Source: JALSRK01 sp964461995
Lineage (GTDB): Bacteria; Acidobacteriota; Terriglobia; Bryobacterales; Bryobacteraceae
NCBI GenBank assembly: GCA_964461995.1
Contig: CAYWXL010000007.1
Span: 1-64,000 of the forward strand
Direction: 5' to 3'
DNA: 64,000 bases
Numbering within the stretch: position 1 is the stretch's first letter; each line of letters begins with the position of its first letter. Below are positions 59,586 through 64,000 of this stretch, one piece after another. The translations under genes were made by a program, and so were the position numbers. The notes under the pieces are model-generated. The model searched no databases and was not told where the DNA came from. It was given only the letters and a program-made list of their open reading frames with translations.

Positions 59586-60857
59586 TCACTTTTTGTTGGC
59601 GGCCTCCCCGGTCGCGGCGCCGTGGAGTTTCACCTCAACCTTTTCCTTGAGGCTCGCGTAGTACTCCTTCAGGATGGCGATCACCTCGGGCTTGGAGAAC
59701 TCCTTGGGCACCGGCTTGCCCTCGCTGAGCATCTTGCGCAGCATCGTGCCGGAGAGCAGCAGGCGGGCGCCGCTGACGTAGTTGCCGTTCTCGTCGAGGA
59801 CGGCCTTCTCCTCGTGCGGGCAGGTTTTCATCGAAGCCATGCTCTGGCACTTGTAGCAATAGAAAGTCCAGTCCATACAAAGCGGCCGGAGCACGAGGGC
59901 GTCCTGGGGAATCTCACGGAAGATCTTCTGGGCGTCGAACGGACCGTAGTAATCGCCGACGCCGGCATGGTCGCGGCCGACGATCAGGTGCGAGCAGCCG
60001 TAGTTCTGCCGGAAGACGGCGTGCAGCAAAGCCTCGCGCGGCCCGGCGTAGCGCATCTCCATGGGATAGCCGCCCTGCACCACGCGCTCCTTGCGGAAGT
60101 AGTTGTCCACCAGGGCCTGGATGGCCTTCACTCGGACTTCGGCGGGGATGTCGCCGGGCTTGAGCTTGCCGACGAGCTGGTGGATGTAGACGCCGTCACA
60201 GACCTCGATGGCGATCCAGGCCAGGTAGGCGTGGGAGTTGTGCATCGGGTTACGCAACTGCAGGGCCGCCACAGTGCTCCAGTCCCGTTCTTCGAAGATC
60301 TTGCGGGCCTCGGCCGGGCGCTGATAGATGCCCTTGAACATCTCCGGATAGTAGGACTCGGAGACGACCTTGATCGGTCCGGCGAGGTTCACCGGCCCCT
60401 GGGCCATGACCTTCTGAACGCCCGGGTGCTCGGTGTCGGTGGTCCGGAAGACCTGCATGCACTCGTGCTCCTTGTCGATGGTGTACTTCTCAGTGACCTT
60501 CATGGTGCCCATGATGGACTCGGTTTCCTTGTCCCACAGGGCCACCTCTTCACCGACGGAGATGGAGTTCGCCAGGTCCTCGTCAGCGGAAAGCGTGATG
60601 GGGATGGGCCAAAACAGGCCGTTCTTGGAGGGCATCCGGAAGTCGTCGCAGCAGCCCTTCCAGTCGTCGTAACCCATGAAGCCGTCCAGCGGCGTGAACG
60701 CGCCGATGCCCATCATGATCAAGTCGCTTGTCTCGCGGCTGGTCATGGGGACCTTTTTGAGCCCCTCGGCTTTCTTCAACTCCTCGGCGCGCGCCTCGCC
60801 TTCAAGGAGCAGCGGTTTCAGTGCCTCGCTCCCATGTGGGGGAACCAGATTGCTCAT
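59586..60857 (-). CDS. sat: ATP sulfurylase (sulfate adenylyltransferase), zinc-site type
   Basis: A 423-residue enzyme forming adenosine 5'-phosphosulfate from ATP and sulfate (or the reverse). QLRNPMHNSHAYL is the (T)RNPxHxxH active site, with Leu instead of the usual Thr after Gln, and GRDHAGVGDYYG is the second ATP motif. CYKCQSMASMKTCPHE (Cys334, Cys337, Cys346, His348) matches the zinc site of Sat proteins from sulfate reducers and sulfur oxidisers. AGGAGG precedes the ATG. No APS reductase, APS kinase or Dsr gene is in the window, so assimilatory and dissimilatory roles cannot be separated. Confidence 0.95.
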   Translation of the reverse strand: MSNLVPPHGSEALKPLLLEGEARAEELKKAEGLKKVPMTSRETSDLIMMGIGAFTPLDGFMGYDDWKGCCDDFRMPSKNGLFWPIPITLSADEDLANSISVGEEVALWDKETESIMGTMKVTEKYTIDKEHECMQVFRTTDTEHPGVQKVMAQGPVNLAGPIKVVSESYYPEMFKGIYQRPAEARKIFEERDWSTVAALQLRNPMHNSHAYLAWIAIEVCDGVYIHQLVGKLKPGDIPAEVRVKAIQALVDNYFRKERVVQGGYPMEMRYAGPREALLHAVFRQNYGCSHLIVGRDHAGVGDYYGPFDAQKIFREIPQDALVLRPLCMDWTFYCYKCQSMASMKTCPHEEKAVLDENGNYVSGARLLLSGTMLRKMLSEGKPVPKEFSKPEVIAILKEYYASLKEKVEVKLHGAATGEAANKK

Positions 60858-61273
60858 CGATGAACCTCCTGTCGTCGGGCGGCGCGGCCGCCTGGGCCGG
60901 GCCGCCGCATTCTCACTAGTCGCCTTTGCATCCGGAGCGGTTCGCTGGTCTCCGCGGGCGCCGCTGCCGGCGGCGGGGCAGCGGACTGGAGACTATATTC
61001 AGATCTTAAGATCTTAAGCTCCGTCTTTTATCATCATACCGCGCCGCGGCCCCGAATGGAAGAGAAACCGGCCCCTTCCGGACCCGTTTCGCCTGGCGGC
61101 GCCGGAAACGATCCAGCGGCGCGGCAGCGGGCGGCTTACGGCATTCACCCTCAATACGATCAACAAATAGCCAGTATAGCCGGACTCCCGCTCGGGGGCC
61201 GCTTCGGCCGGCAAGATCGAGTGCATCCCGTCCGCTGTCCGGCTCATCTGTACACACCAGAGAGGGGGGCGGG
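60858..61273. other. Intergenic region between sat and the NosL-like gene
   Basis: About 415 bases between divergent genes. It contains the sat Shine-Dalgarno, overlapping palindromes at 61001-61018, and a short direct repeat (ATAGCC twice, near 61169-61183). A 73-codon plus-strand frame at 61056 has no recognisable character and overlaps the NosL-like start; I do not call it. Confidence 0.5.
61001..61018. promoter_or_regulatory. Overlapping palindromes upstream of sat, possible operator
   Basis: AGATCTTAAGATCT (61001-61014) and CTTAAGATCTTAAG (61005-61018) are both perfect palindromes and overlap by 10 bases. On the minus strand the element ends 3 bases before a TATAGT box (60999-60992 region), so it would lie in the spacer of a sat promoter. 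AT-rich in an otherwise GC-rich region. Confidence 0.45.
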
Positions 61274-61771
61274 ATGAAGCTGGGTTTCCAATCGGCATTG
61301 CGCCTGGCGCTGGTGGGCTTCGCCGCCGGCATCACCTTCTTCGTCTGGACCATCGTCACTTCGGCCAATCTGAACCGGTGCATCGTCTGCAAACGGGGCG
61401 TCCCGGCTGAAACCCGCGCTTTGGCCGTCTCCGGCGCCGGCCGCACGCTGCTGTGCTGCCCCGCCTGCGCCCGGCGGCTCCAGGAAGGATCCAAGGAGCC
61501 GGTCACCGTCGTCCAAGTCACCGACTACGACTCGGGCCGCATGATTGACGCTCGCTCCGCTTACGTCGTCGTGGGAAGCGGAGTCAACTACTGTACGCGG
61601 CAGCCGCTGCCGGCGGCACGCATGCGGCGCGGTGGCGCTGAGGCAGACGAGCCCTGTGAGCCGGGCATGATCTCGTTCGCCGATCTCGACGCCGCCCGCA
61701 CTTTTCAGCGCGCTCACGGCGGCGAGCTGCTGCCGGCCGATCTCGCCTTCGACTACCGACCGGCCCGGTGA
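61274..61771 (+). CDS. NosL-like membrane-anchored metal-binding protein
   Basis: 165 residues with one N-terminal membrane segment (LALVGFAAGITFFVWTIVTS). The rest follows the NosL pattern: CIVCKRGVP near the start, a CCPAC pair, then DYDSGRMIDARSAYVVVGS and a closing AFxDLxxAxxFxxxHGG-like block (FADLDAARTFQRAHGGELL). NosL proteins bring copper to nitrous oxide reductase, but the Met after CxxCG in NosL is not present here. AGAGGGGGG precedes the ATG. No nos genes are nearby. It could serve another metalloenzyme. Confidence 0.72.
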   Translation: MKLGFQSALRLALVGFAAGITFFVWTIVTSANLNRCIVCKRGVPAETRALAVSGAGRTLLCCPACARRLQEGSKEPVTVVQVTDYDSGRMIDARSAYVVVGSGVNYCTRQPLPAARMRRGGAEADEPCEPGMISFADLDAARTFQRAHGGELLPADLAFDYRPAR

Positions 61772-61802
61772 GAAGCATTTCGGCGGTTCCACGCCAGGGC
61801 CT

Positions 61803-61811
61803 TGCTACACT
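61803..61811 (+). promoter_or_regulatory. Extended -10 box (TGCTACACT), leaderless type
   Basis: TG-C-TACACT ends 9 bases before the tpiA ATG at 61821. GATGGGTCT between them is not a good Shine-Dalgarno. Confidence 0.45.
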
Positions 61812-61820
61812 GATGGGTCT

Positions 61821-62585
61821 ATGGCTACGAACCGCACTCCGATCATGGCGGGCAACTGGAAGATGTTCAAGACGCCCGCGGAAACCACTGTCTTCTTCGA
61901 TGAATTCAAGTCTCTGGTAGCCTCTGCGACACACTGCGAAATCGTCATCTGCCCTCCGTTCGTCAATATTCCCGCCGCCGTCCAGGCGGTGGAAGGAACC
62001 CGTATCGAGATCGGCGGCCAGAATCTTTATTGGGAAAGGGAAGGCGCCTTCACCGGTGAGATCTCGGGCCCGATGCTGGCGGCGGCGGGCGCGCGCTGGG
62101 TCATCATCGGCCACAGCGAGCGCCGGCAGTATTTCGGGGAAACGGATGAGACGGTGCTGAAACGCGCCAAAGCCGCTCTCGAGCACGGCCTGAAGCCCAT
62201 CGTGTGCGTCGGCGAGCACCTGGAAGAACGCGAGGCCGGCAAGACCGAAGAGGTCCTGGTCACGCAGTTCCAGGGCGGGCTGGCGGGGCTGACGCCGGAG
62301 GAGTTCGCCCGGGTGACGATCGCCTACGAGCCGGTGTGGGCCATCGGGACGGGCAAGACGGCGACGCCGGAGATCGCCTCCGAGGCGCACAAAGTGATCC
62401 GCGCCGAAGTGGCGAAGAAGTTCGGCGAAGAAGCCGCAGCCGCGGTACGCATCCTTTACGGCGGCAGCGTCAAGCCGGGCAACGTCAAGGACCTGATGGC
62501 GCAAGAGGAGATCGACGGCACCCTCGTGGGCGGCGCCAGCTTGAAGCCGGACAGCTTCGCCGCCATCGTGAACTTCAATCGTTGA
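61821..62585 (+). CDS. tpiA: Triosephosphate isomerase
   Basis: This 254-residue glycolytic enzyme interconverts dihydroxyacetone phosphate and glyceraldehyde 3-phosphate. AGNWKMFK holds the catalytic Asn and Lys, IIGHSERRQYF the catalytic His, and YEPVWAIGTGKTATPE the catalytic Glu and mobile loop; LYGGSVKPGN closes the phosphate site. Length is normal for the family. It is not clustered with gap or pgk here. Confidence 0.97.
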   Translation: MATNRTPIMAGNWKMFKTPAETTVFFDEFKSLVASATHCEIVICPPFVNIPAAVQAVEGTRIEIGGQNLYWEREGAFTGEISGPMLAAAGARWVIIGHSERRQYFGETDETVLKRAKAALEHGLKPIVCVGEHLEEREAGKTEEVLVTQFQGGLAGLTPEEFARVTIAYEPVWAIGTGKTATPEIASEAHKVIRAEVAKKFGEEAAAAVRILYGGSVKPGNVKDLMAQEEIDGTLVGGASLKPDSFAAIVNFNR

Positions 62586-62741
62586 GCCTTTGAGCGGTCC
62601 GTAGTTCCCTTGGTTGGGGAAATTCCGAGACGCTTCCCCGGCCGTCCCGACTCTCGCCCGGTCCGCAATTTGGGCGACTGGCTCGCGCGGGGTCACCTTT
62701 GGAGGGATAGGCGGTCGGCGCCATGATCCCGCCACCAGTTC

Positions 62742-62750
62742 TGATACGTT
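62742..62750 (+). promoter_or_regulatory. Extended -10-like box (TGATACGTT), leaderless type
   Basis: TG-A-TACGTT ends 6 bases before ATG 62757. It is the weakest hexamer of the set, but has the same TGn extension and close spacing. Confidence 0.3.
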
Positions 62751-62756
62751 TGGGGT

Positions 62757-63746
62757 ATGCTGCCGGTCTACCTTTCCGAGATTCTGCGCGGCTTCCAGGC
62801 CAGCCGGATCGCGCTTACCGCAGTGGAGCTGAATGTATTCACCGCCGTTGGGGCGGGTGCAACGGCGAACGAGGTCGCTTCACGGATCGGCGCGGATCCC
62901 CGGGCCACGGCGATCTTGCTCGACGCGCTCACGGCGCTGGGACTGCTCGAGAAGCACCGCGCGACTTACCGCAATACAACCGACACGGCGCGTTACTTCG
63001 ACGAGGCCTCTCCAGGAAATGAGCGATTGGCGACTTTGCACACCCTGCATATGTGGGACTCGTGGTCCACGCTCACCGAGTGTGTGCGGGCCGGCGGTTC
63101 CGTGCTCGCGCGCGAGGAGAAGCCTCGGGACGAAGACTGGACGGAAGCCTTCATCGCCGCCATGGCCCGAAACGCGACGGAGCGGGCGCCACAGATCGTC
63201 GCGGCGGTAGGAGCCGCGGACGTGCGGCGGTTGCTCGATATCGGCGGCGGCCCGGGCTCCTACGCGATCGCTTTCGCCCAGGCGAACCCGGAACTCCGGG
63301 CGGTGATCCTCGACAAGCCGGAAGTGCTCGAGATCGCCCGGCGGCACGTCCAGGCAGCGGGCCTCGAAGAACGGATCACGTTGCAGCCGGGCGACCTGAC
63401 GTGCGACCGCTTCGGCGAGGGCTATGATCTCGTGCTCCTCTCGAACATCTGCCACATGCTGGGGCCGGAAGAGAACCGGGATCTGCTCGCGCGGGCGGGG
63501 GCGGCTCTCGCGCCGGGCGGCCGCCTGGTTATCCAGGACTTCATCCTCGACGGCAGCCGGACCAATCCCCAACCAGCGGCCATCTTCGCGGTGAACATGC
63601 TGGTGGCGACGGCGAAGGGCAACAGCTACACCGAGCAGGAATACGCCGAGTGGCTCGAGGCGGCCGGACTCACCGGCGTCCGGCGCATCGAGCTCGCCGG
63701 GCCGACTGATCTCATCGTGGCGGTGAAAACGACGCAGGAAACCTAG
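62757..63746 (+). CDS. SAM-dependent O-methyltransferase (plant/ASMT-type, winged-helix plus Rossmann)
   Basis: A 329-residue methyltransferase of the acetylserotonin/plant O-methyltransferase fold. Residues ~15-90 are the winged-helix dimerisation domain (RIALTAVELNVFTAVGAGATANEVASRIG), and residues ~140-320 the SAM domain with LLDIGGGPGSYAIAFA as motif I. LSNICHMLGPEENRDLL, and GGRLVIQDFIL follow. Small-molecule hydroxyl groups or thiols are the likely targets. No biosynthetic neighbours are visible. The aldo/keto reductase gene follows after 18 bases. Confidence 0.88.
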   Translation: MLPVYLSEILRGFQASRIALTAVELNVFTAVGAGATANEVASRIGADPRATAILLDALTALGLLEKHRATYRNTTDTARYFDEASPGNERLATLHTLHMWDSWSTLTECVRAGGSVLAREEKPRDEDWTEAFIAAMARNATERAPQIVAAVGAADVRRLLDIGGGPGSYAIAFAQANPELRAVILDKPEVLEIARRHVQAAGLEERITLQPGDLTCDRFGEGYDLVLLSNICHMLGPEENRDLLARAGAALAPGGRLVIQDFILDGSRTNPQPAAIFAVNMLVATAKGNSYTEQEYAEWLEAAGLTGVRRIELAGPTDLIVAVKTTQET

Positions 63747-63764
63747 GACCTGGAGGTTGGAGCC

Positions 63765-64000
63765 ATGAAGCGGAGAACTTTCGCCGGGGCTGTCTTTTCC
63801 GGACTCGGCTTGACCAGCTTATACGCCCGCCCGGCAAAGCCGAAAGCCGGCGACGTGCCGCGGCGCGTCTTCGGCAAGACGGGCGTCGAGGTGAGCGTCA
63901 TCGGCCAGGGCGGGGCCAGGATGAAGCTGCTCCGTACGAAGGAAGAGGCTCGGGCGCACCTGCGGTATGCCTATGGGCTGGGGCTTACCTACTGGGACTG
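63765..64000 (+). CDS. Tat-exported aldo/keto reductase (3' partial)
   Basis: The gene runs off the window after 78 codons. MKRRTFAGAVFSGLGLTSLYA is a Tat-like signal, followed by PRRVFGKTGVEVSVIGQGG, the start of the aldo/keto reductase barrel, and HLRYAYGLGLTYWD, which should lead to the catalytic Asp/Tyr. GGAGG is 8 bases before ATG 63765. This is the third oxidoreductase with a Tat signal in the window. The reductase uses NADPH and acts on aldehydes, ketones or sugars; substrate not determinable. Confidence 0.85.
   Translation, partial: MKRRTFAGAVFSGLGLTSLYARPAKPKAGDVPRRVFGKTGVEVSVIGQGGARMKLLRTKEEARAHLRYAYGLGLTYWD

Noticed and set aside
61056..61277. A 73-codon plus-strand frame upstream of the NosL-like gene
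   Set aside because: Composition is typical of non-coding GC-rich frames, there is no Shine-Dalgarno, and it overlaps the well-supported start of the NosL-like gene.
1..64000. Mobile elements, CRISPR arrays, tRNA or rRNA genes
   Set aside because: No transposase, integrase, regularly spaced repeats, tRNA T-loop with acceptor stem or rRNA-like stretch was seen on either strand.

Overview
The window reads as a scaffold from a GC-rich (about two thirds G+C) free-living heterotroph, most likely an acidobacterium of the Bryobacterales/Solibacter group. The main clue is the Solibacter-type C-terminal secretion-associated domain (TIGR03437 family) at the end of two large exported proteins (18940-21290 and 39679-42267). 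Many exported enzymes with Tat signals, a DUF885 lipoprotein, a sulfatase and a heparinase-like lyase support this. Two runs of exactly 100 N (4013-4112 and 20390-20489) show it is a scaffold of joined contigs. I saw no rRNA, tRNA, CRISPR array, transposase, integrase or phage gene.

Layout. 1-9600: end of a SNF2/SWIM helicase, a Tat-exported Gfo/Idh/MocA oxidoreductase, galT, a small membrane-anchored unknown, an acyl-CoA synthetase, an exported enolase-superfamily protein and an outer-membrane barrel protein. 9600-21300: a phosphate-selective-type porin with a Pho-box-like element and an apparent CTG start, an alpha/beta hydrolase, a Dabb protein, a translationally coupled M14 peptidase/2-hydroxyacid dehydrogenase/HpcH aldolase operon, a secreted matrixin protease and an NHL propeller protein broken by a gap. 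21300-31800 (all minus strand): SDR, DUF885 protein without its metal motif, RRM protein, a Gld-type ABC exporter operon (ATPase, permease-GldG fusion, DUF4340), a citryl-CoA-lyase-like protein and a sulfatase. 31990-39320: a compact plus-strand run ROK kinase, xylulokinase, priA, TrmH/SpoU methyltransferase, gamma-glutamyltransferase. 39680-45800: a seven-repeat DUF5666 protein, an MNT/HEPN pair, a KamA-like radical SAM enzyme behind a structured leader, and a TPR-TonB protein. 46050-53360: galK with a sodium/solute symporter and a 61-residue membrane protein, acetate kinase, and a ROK-like plus PIG-L deacetylase pair. 53400-64000: a small toxin-like/DUF2283 pair, heparinase II/III-like lyase, a large membrane protein, YihY/BrkB, ATP sulfurylase, a NosL-like protein, tpiA, an O-methyltransferase and the start of a Tat-exported aldo/keto reductase.

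The theme is polysaccharide and sugar use: sulfatase, heparinase-like lyase, deacetylase, galactose uptake with galK/galT, xylulokinase, two ROK proteins and acetate kinase. These genes are scattered rather than in one locus, and galE was not seen.

The most interesting cross-cutting signal is regulatory. At least eleven genes that lack a clear Shine-Dalgarno have a TANNNT box (seven with an upstream TGn) ending 6-10 bases before the start codon, which predicts leaderless or nearly leaderless mRNAs. Genes with strong Shine-Dalgarno sites do not show this spacing.
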